Assembly: GCF_001423765.1 (NCBI RefSeq)
Contig: NZ_LMPG01000001.1
Location: 192,073-256,072 of the forward strand
DNA: 64,000 nucleotides
Source: Sphingomonas sp. Leaf343
GTDB lineage: Bacteria; Pseudomonadota; Alphaproteobacteria; Sphingomonadales; Sphingomonadaceae
Reading direction: 5' to 3'
The notes beneath the pieces are model-generated. The model was not told the DNA's origin, searched no databases, and saw nothing but the letters and a program-made list of their open reading frames with translations. Shown here piece after piece: positions 7,718 to 17,254 of this stretch. Position 1 is the first letter of the stretch; each line of letters starts with the position of its first letter. The translations under genes were made by a program, and so were the position numbers.

Positions 7718-7746
7718 TTGAGCTTGGTGACCTATTCCGATAATAC
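7718..7746 (+). promoter_or_regulatory. Predicted sigma-70 promoter of the RND efflux operon
   Basis: TTGAGC at 7718-7723, a 17-base spacer, and TAATAC at 7741-7746. This predicts a 5' leader of about 40 bases before the adaptor ATG at 7795. Confidence 0.5.
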
Positions 7747-7794
7747 AGCCAAGACATTGACCAAAAGGGTCGTGTGGGGGGAAGACGAAAGCCG

Positions 7795-8961
7795 ATGAAC
7801 TACGAGACGGGCTCTATCGCGCAAGAACGGCTGCCGGGTGTCGAAGCGCCGCCGTCGCGTCGTAAGTTCCTGATCGCCGCGATCGTCGTGGCGGTGCTCG
7901 CCGTCATTGGCTGGGCGATGTTCGGCCGCGGCGGATCGGACGATGCGCCCAAGGCGTCTGGTGAACAGCTTGCCGCGATCTCCGTCATGGTGCCCGGCCG
8001 CACCGTCGTCGCCCGCGACGTGACCACCACCGGTTCGCTTGCCGCCCGCCGTGACATGCCCGTCGGGATCGCCGGCGAAGGCGGCCTCGTCACCCGCGTG
8101 CTGGTCGAACCCGGCCAGTGGGTCGCTGCCGGCCAGGTGCTGGCGACCGTCGACCGGTCCGTGCAGACGCAGACCGCCGCTTCGCTCGCCGCGCAGGTCA
8201 GCGTCGCCAGGGCCGATGCCGACCTCGCGCAGGCGGAACTCGACCGCGCCGCGCAGCTCGTCGACCGCGGCTTCATCTCCAAGGCGGATCTGCAGCGCCG
8301 CGCCGCCACGCGCGACGCCGCCTCCGCCCGCGTCAAGGTCGCACAGGCGTCGCTCGGCGAGGCGCGTGCCCGCAACGGCCGCCTCGACATTCGCGCACCG
8401 ACCGCCGGCCTGATCCTGACGCGTCAGGTCGAACCCGGCCAGATCGTCAGTTCCGGCTCGGGCGCGCTGTTCCGCATGGCGCAGAACGGGCAGCTGGAGA
8501 TGCGCGCGCAGATGAGCGAAGGCGACCTTCAGGGTCTTCGCGTCGGATCGCGCGCCACCGTCACGCCGGTCGGCTCGGCGCAGAGCTTCCCCGGCGAGGT
8601 GTGGCAGGTCGCGCCCGTAATCGATCCCTCCACGCGTCAGGGCATCGCCCGCATCGCCGTGAAATACGACCCGGCGCTGCGTCCCGGCGGCTTTGCCTCC
8701 GCGACCGTGACCGCCGGCACCGCATCCGAGCCGCTGTTGCCCGAATCGGCCGTGTTGTCCGATGCTACCGGCAATTTCGTCTACGTCGTCGGCAAGGACG
8801 ACAAGGTGGAGCGCCGCTCGGTAAAGACCGGCGAGGGTGCCGATAACGGCATCCCGATCACGCAGGGACTGAACGGCACCGAGCGTGTCGTGATCTCGGC
8901 GGGCGCATTCCTGAACCCGGGTCAGAAGATCAAACCCGTCCTCCAGGCACGCAAGGGCTAA
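7795..8961 (+). CDS. RND efflux system periplasmic adaptor subunit
   Basis: Membrane-fusion (HlyD/AcrA-type) protein linking an inner-membrane RND pump to an outer-membrane channel. The 388-residue product has an N-terminal membrane anchor (about 24-43, FLIAAIVVAVLAVIGWAMF). A lipoyl/barrel-sandwich half follows (GGLVTRVLVEPGQWVAAGQVLATV), then an Ala/Gln-rich coiled-coil hairpin (about 125-190), the second lipoyl half (RLDIRAPTAGLILTR) and a beta-barrel. There is no lipobox, so it is anchored by the helix. The ATG at 7795 follows GGGGGGAAG. The pump gene begins 6 nt downstream, so the two form an operon. No outer-membrane factor gene is adjacent. Confidence 0.93.
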   Translation: MNYETGSIAQERLPGVEAPPSRRKFLIAAIVVAVLAVIGWAMFGRGGSDDAPKASGEQLAAISVMVPGRTVVARDVTTTGSLAARRDMPVGIAGEGGLVTRVLVEPGQWVAAGQVLATVDRSVQTQTAASLAAQVSVARADADLAQAELDRAAQLVDRGFISKADLQRRAATRDAASARVKVAQASLGEARARNGRLDIRAPTAGLILTRQVEPGQIVSSGSGALFRMAQNGQLEMRAQMSEGDLQGLRVGSRATVTPVGSAQSFPGEVWQVAPVIDPSTRQGIARIAVKYDPALRPGGFASATVTAGTASEPLLPESAVLSDATGNFVYVVGKDDKVERRSVKTGEGADNGIPITQGLNGTERVVISAGAFLNPGQKIKPVLQARKG

Positions 8962-8967
8962 CCCACG

Positions 8968-11900
8968 ATGGGCTTTCGCAACATGTCCGCCTGGGCGATC
9001 CGGAATCCGGTCGTCCCGCTCGTCCTGTTCATGGCGCTGACGCTGGCGGGCATCATCTCGTTCAACCGGATGCAGGTGAACGACAGCCCGGAGATCACCT
9101 TCCCCGCGGTCTACGTCCAGATCAGCCAGCCGGGTGCCGCCCCGACCGAGATCGAGACGCAGATCACGACCAAGGTCGAAGCGGCGATCCGCGGGCTGGA
9201 AGGCGTCGACGAGATCAATTCGACGATCAGCGAAGGCTCCAGCGGCACCTTCATCCAGTTCGATTTCTCGACCCCGGTCGACCGGGCCGTCACCGACGTG
9301 CGCGACGCGGTGGCGTCGGTGCGCAGCGAATTGCCGGACGGCGTGATCGAACCGCGCGTCGAGCGCGTCATCATCAACGACGATTCGATCGCGACATGGT
9401 CGGTCGAGGGTACCGACACCACGATGGAGGGTTTGTCGGAATTCGTCGACACCGTCGTCGTCAAGCGCCTGCTCGGTATTCCGGGCATGCAGAAGGTCGA
9501 CCTTTCGGGCGGCGTCGATCGCGCGATCCGCGTCATCCTCGATCCCGCCAAGATGCAGTCGCTCGGCATCACCGCCAGCCAGGTGAACTCGGCGCTGCGT
9601 AACGTGAACCAGAATGCGGCGGGCGGTCAGGCGGAGATTGGCGGGTCGCAGCAGTCGCTCCGTATCGTCGGCAGCGCCAAGACCGCGTACGAGGTCGGCC
9701 AGCTTCAGATCCCGATTGCCGGAAACCAGATCGCCAATGGGGGCCAGACGCTCCAGACGATGAGCCGGATGGTCAAGCTGGCGGACATCGCCCAGATCCG
9801 CGACACCTCGCTCGAACAGAAGCGCTTCTCCAAGGTCAACGGCCATCAGGTCGTCGGCTTCGGCATCCAGCGCGCGCGCGGCGCGTCCGAGGTCGCGCTC
9901 TACGACGCGACCGTGAAGGAGCTGGCGAAGATCGAAAAGGAGAACCCGAAGTTCCGGTTCATCCAGCAATTCACCAGCGTAGATTATACCAAGGCGCAGT
10001 ATAAGTCCGCCGTACACGCGCTGCTCGAAGGCGCGATTCTGGCGGTCGTGGTCGTCTTCCTGTTCCTGCGCGACGGCCGCGCGACGGTGATTTCCGCGCT
10101 TGCGATCCCGCTGTCGGCGATCCCGACCTTCTGGATCATGTCGCTGATGGGGTTCAGCCTGAACTTCATGACGTTGCTGGCGCTCAGCCTCGTGGCGGGC
10201 GTGCTCGTCGACGATGCGATCGTGGAGATCGAGAACATCGTCCGCCACATGCGGATGGGCAAGACCGCGTATCAGGCATCGATCGACGCCGCCGACGAGA
10301 TCGGGCTCGCGGTCGTCGCGACGACCTTCTCGATCGTTGCGGTGTTCCTGCCGGTCGGCCTGATGCCGGGTATCGCCGGTCAGTTCTTCAAGAATTTCGG
10401 CATTACGGTCGTCGTCGCGGTGCTGATGAGCCTTGCCGTCGCGCGCTTGATAACGCCGATGGTTGCGGCCTATTTTCTGAAAGCGCACGGCCACGCCGAA
10501 CATGGCGAGGGCAAGGCGATGGACGTCTACATGGCGATCCTGCGCTGGACGCTGCGCAATCGCTGGTGGACGATGGCGATCGGCGGCCTCGCGTTCCTTG
10601 CCACGATCGGCGCGTTCGCGACACTGCCGTTCACGTTCCAGCCGCCGCGCGACAATGATTTCAGCCGCGTCTCGATCACGATGACGCCCGGTACGACGCT
10701 CGCGCAGACGGAGGCGGTCACCAGCCGCGTCGCCGATATCCTGCGCCAGCAGCAGGAGGTTCGCTCCGCCGTCGAGAACGTCCGCATCGGCAATGCCAGC
10801 ATCGCCATCACACTGAAGAAGGACCGCAAGCGTAGTTCGATCGATTTCGAGCGCGAGACGGCGGTGCTGCTGAACGAGATTCCGGATGCCCGGATCAACT
10901 TTGGCGGCGGCGGCGGCGGTGGCCGCGCGGTGTCGCTGATGCTGGCGGGTGCCGATCCCGACGCACTGATGAAGGCCGCCAACACGCTCGCCAACGAGAT
11001 GCGGACGCTGCCCAATCTGCGGGCGCCGCGAGTCGAGGGCGATCTGCCGCGGCCTGAGCTGGTCATCACGCCGCGGCTCGACCTCGCCGCTGATCTCGGC
11101 GTGACGACGGCGGCGCTGAGTCAGACGATCCGGATCGCGACGCAGGGCGAAATCGCGCAGAACGCGGCGAAGTTCTCGCTGCCCGATCGCCAGATTCCGA
11201 TCGGCGTCGCGCTGGACGAATATAGCCGCCGCAACCTGTCGACGATCCAGAACCTGCCCGTTCAGACCTCCCGCGGGGGCACCGTGCCGTTGCGCGTCGT
11301 CGCGGAAATCGGCTTCGGGGCGGGGCCGTCGGAAATCCGTCGCTTCAACCAGGAACGCCGCATCATGATCGGCGCCGACCTCGCACCCGGCGCGATCGCC
11401 GGCGAGGAGCGGTCGAAGATCATGGAACTGCCGATCATGAAGAACCTGCCGCAGGGTGTGCACTACGCCGCCTCCGGCGAGGCGAAATGGCAGGCGGAGA
11501 TGATCCAGAACTTCGTCATCGCCGTATTTGCCGGCGTGCTGCTGGTGCTGGCGGTGCTGATCCTGCTGTATCGCCGTGCGATGCCGCCGTTCGTGAACCT
11601 CGGCTCGCTGCTGCTGGCGCCGCTGGGCGGGGCGATCGCGCTGCACCTGTGCGGCATGCCGATCTCGCTGCCGGTGCTGATCGGTCTGCTGATGCTGCTC
11701 GGCATCGTCGCCAAAAACTCGATCCTGTTGATCGACTTCGCACTGGAGGAGATGCGCGTCGGCGTGCCGCCGCTGGCCGCGATCCTCGATGCCGGGCACA
11801 AGCGGGCGCAGCCGATCGTCATGACCACGGTCGCCATGATCGCCGGCATGATCCCGACCGCGTTGGCGCTGGGCGGCGACGGATCGTTCAACCAGCCGAT

Positions 11901-12147
11901 GGCGGTGACCGTGATCGGCGGGCTGTTCCTGTCGACGATCCTGACGCTCTGCATCGTGCCTGCCAGCTTCAGCCTCGCGATCGGGATGGAAGAGTGGATC
12001 GGGCCGAAGCTGGGCCGCCGCCTGCTCACCTATCGTCCCGGTGACGAGGATGGCCCGGTGATTGCCGGCCCGTCCGCGCCGACGCCGCTCGGCGCACCGG
12101 CGGGCAAGATCGGTTACGATGCGGATCGTCCGCATCCCGCCGAATGA
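8968..12147 (+). CDS. RND family efflux permease (AcrB/HAE1-type)
   Basis: Large inner-membrane proton-driven pump of 1059 residues, the normal length for 12-TM trimeric RND transporters. Visible landmarks are TM1 NPVVPLVLFMALTLAGIISF, periplasmic porter domains, and the TM4 proton-relay motif GVLVDDAIVEIENI with paired aspartates near residue 415. TM10-12 contain GIVAKNSILLIDFALEE. A run of seven glycines lies near residues 646-652 in the second periplasmic loop. The closest group by motif is the multidrug HAE1 class rather than heavy-metal CusA, but substrate is not predictable. It is co-transcribed with its adaptor. Confidence 0.95.
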   Translation: MGFRNMSAWAIRNPVVPLVLFMALTLAGIISFNRMQVNDSPEITFPAVYVQISQPGAAPTEIETQITTKVEAAIRGLEGVDEINSTISEGSSGTFIQFDFSTPVDRAVTDVRDAVASVRSELPDGVIEPRVERVIINDDSIATWSVEGTDTTMEGLSEFVDTVVVKRLLGIPGMQKVDLSGGVDRAIRVILDPAKMQSLGITASQVNSALRNVNQNAAGGQAEIGGSQQSLRIVGSAKTAYEVGQLQIPIAGNQIANGGQTLQTMSRMVKLADIAQIRDTSLEQKRFSKVNGHQVVGFGIQRARGASEVALYDATVKELAKIEKENPKFRFIQQFTSVDYTKAQYKSAVHALLEGAILAVVVVFLFLRDGRATVISALAIPLSAIPTFWIMSLMGFSLNFMTLLALSLVAGVLVDDAIVEIENIVRHMRMGKTAYQASIDAADEIGLAVVATTFSIVAVFLPVGLMPGIAGQFFKNFGITVVVAVLMSLAVARLITPMVAAYFLKAHGHAEHGEGKAMDVYMAILRWTLRNRWWTMAIGGLAFLATIGAFATLPFTFQPPRDNDFSRVSITMTPGTTLAQTEAVTSRVADILRQQQEVRSAVENVRIGNASIAITLKKDRKRSSIDFERETAVLLNEIPDARINFGGGGGGGRAVSLMLAGADPDALMKAANTLANEMRTLPNLRAPRVEGDLPRPELVITPRLDLAADLGVTTAALSQTIRIATQGEIAQNAAKFSLPDRQIPIGVALDEYSRRNLSTIQNLPVQTSRGGTVPLRVVAEIGFGAGPSEIRRFNQERRIMIGADLAPGAIAGEERSKIMELPIMKNLPQGVHYAASGEAKWQAEMIQNFVIAVFAGVLLVLAVLILLYRRAMPPFVNLGSLLLAPLGGAIALHLCGMPISLPVLIGLLMLLGIVAKNSILLIDFALEEMRVGVPPLAAILDAGHKRAQPIVMTTVAMIAGMIPTALALGGDGSFNQPMAVTVIGGLFLSTILTLCIVPASFSLAIGMEEWIGPKLGRRLLTYRPGDEDGPVIAGPSAPTPLGAPAGKIGYDADRPHPAE

Positions 12148-12226
12148 CGCCGATCGTCGCGAACACCGGAACGGCTCCGTCACGAACCGGCTGAACCAAG
12201 TGGCCGGTTCGGGTATTGTGCAAGCG

Positions 12227-13495
12227 ATGACGTTCGCCCCCCGATCCCCGCTGGCGACCCAGGCGCCGCCACCGGGACTCGTGCGGATGCGCCGACTGGC
12301 CACCGGGCTGCTGATCCTGATGGCGGCGGTGTTCCTCGCCAGCCGTCAGTTGGTGCCGCTCCATCCCGGCTGGGGCTATATCCGCGCCTTTGCAGAGGCG
12401 GCAATGGTCGGCGCGCTGGCCGACTGGTTCGCGGTGACGGCGCTGTTTCGCCACCCGCTCGGCCTGCCGATCCCGCACACGGCGATCGTCGCGCGCAACA
12501 AGGACCGGATCGGCGACCAGCTCGCGCAATTCCTGCGTGACAATTTTCTGATCCCGCACGTCGTCGCGCGCCGGATGCGGCGACTCGACGTGGCGGAAGC
12601 GGTTGCACGCTGGCTGACCGATCCGCCCGAAAGCGCCGGCGGCCGGTTCCGGCAGGGCGCGTCGGCACTGGTCGCCGGCATGCTCGACGGTCTCGATCCC
12701 GCGCGGCTCGGTGGCATGGTCAAGGCTGCGGTGGCAGGGCGGCTGCGCGATACGCAGGTATCGCCGCTCGCCGGCCAACTGCTCAAGGCGGCGATGGCGG
12801 AAGGGCGGCATGGGCCATTGCTCGATGCCGCGATCCGCTGGGGCGCGAATGCACTGTCCGGCAACGACACGCTGATCCGCCAGATGGTCCACGACCGCGC
12901 CGGCGCGATCCTGCGCTGGACGGGGCTGGACGAGACGCTGGCGGACAAGCTGATCGGCGGCCTCGAAAAATTGCTCGCCGACATGGCCGACGATCCGCAG
13001 CATCCGATGCGGGTCAAGGCAGAGGAGGGGCTCGATCGCCTGGCGTGGGATCTTCAGTACAATGCCGCCACCCAGGCTCGCGTCGAGTCGCTGAAGGAGG
13101 AACTTCTCGCCAATCAGGCGATGGCGCGGTGGCTGGACGGGTTGTGGGAACAGGCCCGGGGTGCGCTGCTCAACGTCGCACGCGATCCCGAGCGCGCGAT
13201 GGCGGGAAAGCTGGGCGAGGTGCTGCGCCAGCTTGGCGCGACGCTGCGCCAGAACCGGGCGCTTGCGGCCCGGATCAACCGTTTCGTCCGCCGCACGGTC
13301 GTCGGTATCGCCTCCGACTATGGCGATGGTATCGTTCGGCTGGTATCGGAGACGGTGCGAAGCTGGGACGTACGGACCATCACCGGCCGGCTGGAGAATG
13401 CGGTCGGACGCGATCTCCAGTACATCCGCATCAACGGCACGATTGTCGGCGGGCTGGTCGGTCTGTGCCTGCATCTCGTTGACGGTCTGCTTTGA
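12227..13495 (+). CDS. DUF445 family membrane-anchored protein
   Basis: 422 residues. The N-terminus has a hydrophobic segment (LATGLLILMAAVFLASRQL) followed by the DUF445 signature GWGYIRAFAEAAMVGALADWFAVTALFRHP (two blocks, residues about 45-75). A long alpha-helical region follows, with a second hydrophobic stretch at the C-terminus (INGTIVGGLVGLCLHLVDGLL). This matches YjiN-type inner-membrane proteins with a large helical domain between two anchors; function is unknown. The start at 12227 lies 79 nt after the RND stop. The gene sits between efflux and lipid-transport genes, so an envelope role is plausible but inferred. Confidence 0.85.
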   Translation: MTFAPRSPLATQAPPPGLVRMRRLATGLLILMAAVFLASRQLVPLHPGWGYIRAFAEAAMVGALADWFAVTALFRHPLGLPIPHTAIVARNKDRIGDQLAQFLRDNFLIPHVVARRMRRLDVAEAVARWLTDPPESAGGRFRQGASALVAGMLDGLDPARLGGMVKAAVAGRLRDTQVSPLAGQLLKAAMAEGRHGPLLDAAIRWGANALSGNDTLIRQMVHDRAGAILRWTGLDETLADKLIGGLEKLLADMADDPQHPMRVKAEEGLDRLAWDLQYNAATQARVESLKEELLANQAMARWLDGLWEQARGALLNVARDPERAMAGKLGEVLRQLGATLRQNRALAARINRFVRRTVVGIASDYGDGIVRLVSETVRSWDVRTITGRLENAVGRDLQYIRINGTIVGGLVGLCLHLVDGLL

Positions 13496-13583
13496 TCGCA
13501 ATGGCCGGATGTTTTCGGAAACGGTCCGTCGCGGTGGCAAGCCGCCTTGCCGTTCAGCAACGATTCGCCCAAGGAGTGGTCCG

Positions 13584-14681
13584 ATGAGCGACGGTGCCAC
13601 TTTTGATCGAGATCAGGATACGGTCCGATTCGCCGGCGACCTGTCGCTGGCGCGGCTCGGCACGCTGCCCGACCGCCTCGATCGCGTCGACGGCAAGGTC
13701 GCCCGCGTCGACATGAGCGGAGTCGATCGCATCGACACCGTCGGCGCATGGGTCGTCCACCGCTTCGCCGCCCGCCACGATGCCCCTGTCGAGGGGTTGA
13801 GCGCGGACGGCCAGCATCTGTTCGATCAGGTCGTCCAGTCCGACACGCCGGTTTCCGTTCGCCCCGGTCATCAGTCGAGCTTCAAGCGGGTGCTGGGGGA
13901 GGTCGGGGATGCCGTCGTCACCGCCGGCCGCACATTGTATGGCCTGCTCGGCTTCATGGGCGCGACGGTCATCGCGTTCGGACAGGTCATCCGTCACCCG
14001 CGGCGGTTCCGCTTCAACGCCGTCGTGCATGAGTTCGAAACGGTCGGCGTGTCCGCGCTCGCGATCCTGGGCCTGATGGGCTTCCTGATCGGCATGGTCA
14101 TCGCGCAACAGGGTGCGGTGCAGCTTCGTCAGTTCGGTGCGGAGGTGTTCACGATCAACCTCGTCGGCCGCCTGACGTTCCGCGAACTCGGCGTGCTCAT
14201 GACCGCAATCATGGTCGCCGGGCGCTCCGGCTCGGCCTTCGCCGCGCAGCTCGGAACGATGAAGCTGACCGAAGAGATCGACGCCATGCGGACGATCGGC
14301 GTGTCGCCGATGGAGGCGCTGGTGCTGCCCCGCACCCTGGCGGCGATCGTCCTGATGCCGCTGCTCGGCTTCTACACATCGATGATCGCGCTGATCGGCG
14401 GCGGCTTGCTGTCCTGGGTCACGCTGGAGATTCCACCGGTCACCTTCGTCGCCCGCATCCGAGAGGTCGTGCCGATCACCGACCTCTATATCGGCCTCAT
14501 CAAGGCACCCGTGTTCGGCGCGATCATCGCCATTGCCGGCTGTTTTCAGGGGATGCAGGTGGAGGCGGATGCGGAGCAGGTCGGACTGCGCACGACGTCG
14601 GCGGTGGTGCAGGGCATCTTCCTCGTCATCGTGCTCGACGCGTTCTTCGCGGTGTTCTTCACGTGGATCGGGTGGAACTGA
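13584..14681 (+). CDS. mlaE: MlaE-family lipid ABC transporter permease with N-terminal STAS domain
   Basis: Inner-membrane permease of an MCE-type phospholipid transporter. The 365-residue product is a fusion: residues about 8-85 form a STAS domain (DMSGVDRIDTVGAWVVHRF), which E. coli encodes separately as MlaB. Residues 115-365 form the MlaE permease (GFLIGMVIAQQGAVQLRQFGAE, ELGVLMTAIMVAGRSGSAFAAQLGTM, EEIDAMRTIGVSP). The start at 13584 follows AAGGAG. It overlaps the ATPase gene by one base (TGATG). A small hairpin (GGCAAG-N4-CTTGCC, 13536-13551) lies in the gap after DUF445. Confidence 0.93.
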   Translation: MSDGATFDRDQDTVRFAGDLSLARLGTLPDRLDRVDGKVARVDMSGVDRIDTVGAWVVHRFAARHDAPVEGLSADGQHLFDQVVQSDTPVSVRPGHQSSFKRVLGEVGDAVVTAGRTLYGLLGFMGATVIAFGQVIRHPRRFRFNAVVHEFETVGVSALAILGLMGFLIGMVIAQQGAVQLRQFGAEVFTINLVGRLTFRELGVLMTAIMVAGRSGSAFAAQLGTMKLTEEIDAMRTIGVSPMEALVLPRTLAAIVLMPLLGFYTSMIALIGGGLLSWVTLEIPPVTFVARIREVVPITDLYIGLIKAPVFGAIIAIAGCFQGMQVEADAEQVGLRTTSAVVQGIFLVIVLDAFFAVFFTWIGWN

Positions 14682-15595
14682 TGGCCACCTCCAACGCAGC
14701 CCGGGACAGCCGCCGCGACGACGACATCATCGTCGACGTAAAGGGTCTGCGGAACAGTTTTGGCGAATCGGTCATCCATGAGGGTCTCGACCTCCAGGTC
14801 CGGCGCGGCGAGATACTCGGCGTCGTCGGCGGCTCGGGCACCGGCAAGTCGGTGCTGATGCGCTCGATCATCGGCCTCCAGTCGCCCGACGCCGGCGACA
14901 TCACCGTCTTCGGAGAGCCGACGATCGGCCGCGACGAGACGGAGGCGACCAATATCCGCAAGCGCTGGGGCGTGCTGTTCCAGGGCGGTGCGCTGTTCTC
15001 GACGCTGACGGTGGCGGAAAACGTGCAGGTGCCGCTTCGCGAATTCTATCGCGATCTATCCCCCGCGTTGATCGACGAAATCGCCGCGTACAAGGTCGTG
15101 ATGACCGGCCTGCCCGCCGATGCCGGGCCGAAATACCCCGCCGAACTGTCGGGCGGCATGAAGAAGCGCGCCGGCCTCGCCCGTGCGTTGGCGATGGACC
15201 CGGAATTGTTGTTCCTCGACGAGCCGACCGCGGGTCTCGACCCGATCGGTGCGGCGGCGTTCGACGGCCTGATCCAGTCGCTGCAGCGGACGCTGGGGCT
15301 GACCGTGTTCCTCATCACCCACGACCTCGACACGCTTTATGCGATCTGCGACCGGGTGGCGGTGCTGGCCGACAAGAAGGTCATAGCGGTCGGCACGATC
15401 GACGAGCTGAAGGCGCTCGATCATCCGTGGATCCATGAGTATTTCGAGGGACCACGCGGCCGCGCCGCCGCCACGACGCAGGAACTCGGCAAGGCCGATA
15501 CACCGGCGGAGGCGCATCCGACCGAGGTCGCTGCCAACGAGACCGGCCAGCGCTCGCAAGGTGCCGCCGCCGACAACGCAGCAAGGGCAAGCTGA
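14681..15595 (+). CDS. mlaF: MlaF-type ABC transporter ATP-binding protein
   Basis: ATPase that powers the MCE lipid transporter. The 304-residue product has Walker A GGSGTGKS (about 52-59), signature LSGGMKKRAGLARALAMDP, Walker B LLFLDEPTAGLDP and the switch histidine in LITHD. Residues past about 260 form an Ala/Glu-rich tail absent from E. coli MlaF (269 aa), probably disordered. It is coupled by one-base overlaps to both the permease (TGATG) and the MCE protein gene. The GMKKR signature variant is typical of MCE-system ATPases. Confidence 0.94.
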   Translation: MATSNAARDSRRDDDIIVDVKGLRNSFGESVIHEGLDLQVRRGEILGVVGGSGTGKSVLMRSIIGLQSPDAGDITVFGEPTIGRDETEATNIRKRWGVLFQGGALFSTLTVAENVQVPLREFYRDLSPALIDEIAAYKVVMTGLPADAGPKYPAELSGGMKKRAGLARALAMDPELLFLDEPTAGLDPIGAAAFDGLIQSLQRTLGLTVFLITHDLDTLYAICDRVAVLADKKVIAVGTIDELKALDHPWIHEYFEGPRGRAAATTQELGKADTPAEAHPTEVAANETGQRSQGAAADNAARAS

Positions 15596-16560
15596 TGGAA
15601 ACCCGTTCTAATCACGTCCTCGTCGGTGCCGTCGTGCTGATCCTGCTCGGGGTGCTCGCGCTGTTCACCGTCTGGATCGCGCGGCTCGGCAGCACCGAGG
15701 CGAAGGAATACGACATCTTCTTCCGCCAGTCGGTCGATGGGCTGGCTCGCGGCTCGGCGGTGACGTTCTCGGGCGTGCCGTCGGGTCAGGTGAAGCAGAT
15801 CGCCCTGTGGGCTAACGACCCGCAGTTCGTGCGTGTCCGCATCAGCGTCAACCACGACACGCCGATCCTGCTCGGCACCACGGCCAGCATCTCCGGCGTT
15901 GGCTTTACGGGCGTCAGTCAGGTGTCTCTGGATGGTGCGCGGAAGGGTGCGCCGCCGATTGCGTGTCCGGAAACGCCGGTCGCCGACAAATGCCCGTACG
16001 GCGTGCCGGTGATCCCGACCAAGCAGGGCGGCCTCGGCGCGATCCTGAACTCCGCGCCGCAATTGCTGGAGCGGCTGTCGACGCTGACGGAGCGGCTGAC
16101 GGGTCTGCTAACCGATCGCAATCAGGCGTCGATCGCCGGCATTCTGGAAAATACCAACCGTCTGACCGATGCGCTCGCCGATCGCGGGCCGGAGATCGCG
16201 GCGACGCTGGCGCAGACCCGCGTGGCGATCCAGCAAGCGGGCAATGCGGCGGAGCAGATCGGCGCGCTGGCGGCGACGACCAACGGTGTGCTGGCGAACG
16301 ACATTCAGCCGACGATCCGCAACCTGAACGGTGCGATCGCGGCGGCGCAGCAATCCGCGGAAACGCTGAATGGGGCGATCAACGACGCGCGGCCCGGCCT
16401 CCAGACCTTCTCGCGGCAGACGATCCCGGAGGCGAACCGGCTGGTTCGCGATCTGCGCACGACCGCGGCGGCGCTGTCGTCGGTGGCCGAAAAGGTCGAC
16501 CAACAGGGCGCGAGTTCGCTCATCGGGCAGCAGAAGCTGCCGGATTACAAGGGTAAGTGA
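15595..16560 (+). CDS. mlaD: MCE family substrate-binding protein MlaD
   Basis: Membrane-anchored hexameric lipid-binding ring of the transporter. In the 321-residue product residues 7-29 are the anchor helix (VLVGAVVLILLGVLALFTVWI). Residues about 40-115 are a single MCE domain (DIFFRQSVDGLARGSAVTFSG, ending GFTGVSQVSLDG). The rest is a long helical, Ala/Gln/Asn-rich region, as in extended MCE proteins that build a periplasmic barrel. That makes it nearly twice the length of E. coli MlaD. It overlaps the ATPase stop by one base and the next lipoprotein frame by a few bases. Confidence 0.92.
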   Translation: METRSNHVLVGAVVLILLGVLALFTVWIARLGSTEAKEYDIFFRQSVDGLARGSAVTFSGVPSGQVKQIALWANDPQFVRVRISVNHDTPILLGTTASISGVGFTGVSQVSLDGARKGAPPIACPETPVADKCPYGVPVIPTKQGGLGAILNSAPQLLERLSTLTERLTGLLTDRNQASIAGILENTNRLTDALADRGPEIAATLAQTRVAIQQAGNAAEQIGALAATTNGVLANDIQPTIRNLNGAIAAAQQSAETLNGAINDARPGLQTFSRQTIPEANRLVRDLRTTAAALSSVAEKVDQQGASSLIGQQKLPDYKGK

Positions 16561-16571
16561 GGGGTATCGGC

Positions 16572-17162
16572 ATGAAGACGCTCTCGATCGCGATCGGCCT
16601 CCTCGCCGCGCTTCCGCTCGCCGGCTGCATCAGCTTCGGGGCGACTCCGCCCGACACGCTGCTGAAGCTGGAATCGGCCGCACAGGTGCCGGTCGGTCAG
16701 GTCCAGAACTCCGCGACCGCCAAGTCGATCGTCATCGGCGTGCCGGTGACGCCGCAATCTCTGGCGACGCAGCGCGTGCCGGTGGCGACCAGCGCGACCA
16801 GCGTCGCCTATGTCAAGGACGCCCAATGGTCGGAACCACCTGCGCGCCTGTTCGCGCGGCTTGTGTCCGACACCGTTGCGGCACGTACCGGCCGCGTCGT
16901 GCTCAGTCCCGTCCAGGCGATCGCGGAGGCGAATGACGATCTGGAGGGCGAACTGCGCAGCTTCGGCCTCGACGCGGCAACGCGGGAGGCGGTGGTGACG
17001 TTCGACGGCGCGCTCCAGCGGGCTGGCCAGCCGGCGACCGAGAAGCGCCGGTTCGAGGCGCGCGTGCCGGTGACCGCGATCGACGCGGCATCGACCGGAC
17101 CGGCGCTCAATCAGGCCGCCAATCAGGTCGCCGCCGAAGTTGCCGACTGGATCGGCCGCTAG
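16572..17162 (+). CDS. ABC-type transport auxiliary lipoprotein (PqiC/ABC_trans_aux family)
   Basis: 196-residue lipoprotein. The signal peptide MKTLSIAIGLLAALPLAGC ends in lipobox LAGC (C19), and the mature part resembles the PF03886 auxiliary component of MCE transporters. It has paired motifs VIGVPVTPQSLATQRVPVAT and AQWSEPPARLFARLVSD. Such proteins sit in the outer membrane facing the periplasm and replace or accompany MlaC. An in-frame GTG at 16557 is possible, but the ATG at 16572 starts directly at the signal peptide. It is last in the mla-type operon, and no mlaC or mlaA is present here. Confidence 0.85.
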   Translation: MKTLSIAIGLLAALPLAGCISFGATPPDTLLKLESAAQVPVGQVQNSATAKSIVIGVPVTPQSLATQRVPVATSATSVAYVKDAQWSEPPARLFARLVSDTVAARTGRVVLSPVQAIAEANDDLEGELRSFGLDAATREAVVTFDGALQRAGQPATEKRRFEARVPVTAIDAASTGPALNQAANQVAAEVADWIGR

Positions 17163-17254
17163 GGCGAACGACACGGCGCGCAAGGCGGCGTAGCGAAATC
17201 GTGTTGATCGAAGTAAGTATCTCGCAAAGCTAGGCATTTTGCCCTGATCGCAGG

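Noticed and set aside
12168..12195. GGAAC before the DUF445 gene as an EcfG promoter
   Set aside because: It is followed at the right distance by GGCT, not a CGTT-like element, and lies close to the end of the RND gene.
7732..12303. A 1523-codon open frame on the minus strand opposite the RND efflux genes
   Set aside because: It is antisense to two well-conserved genes, has Arg/His/Asp-rich low-complexity composition and matches no family. Long antisense frames are common in GC-rich genomes because stop codons are rare in some frames.
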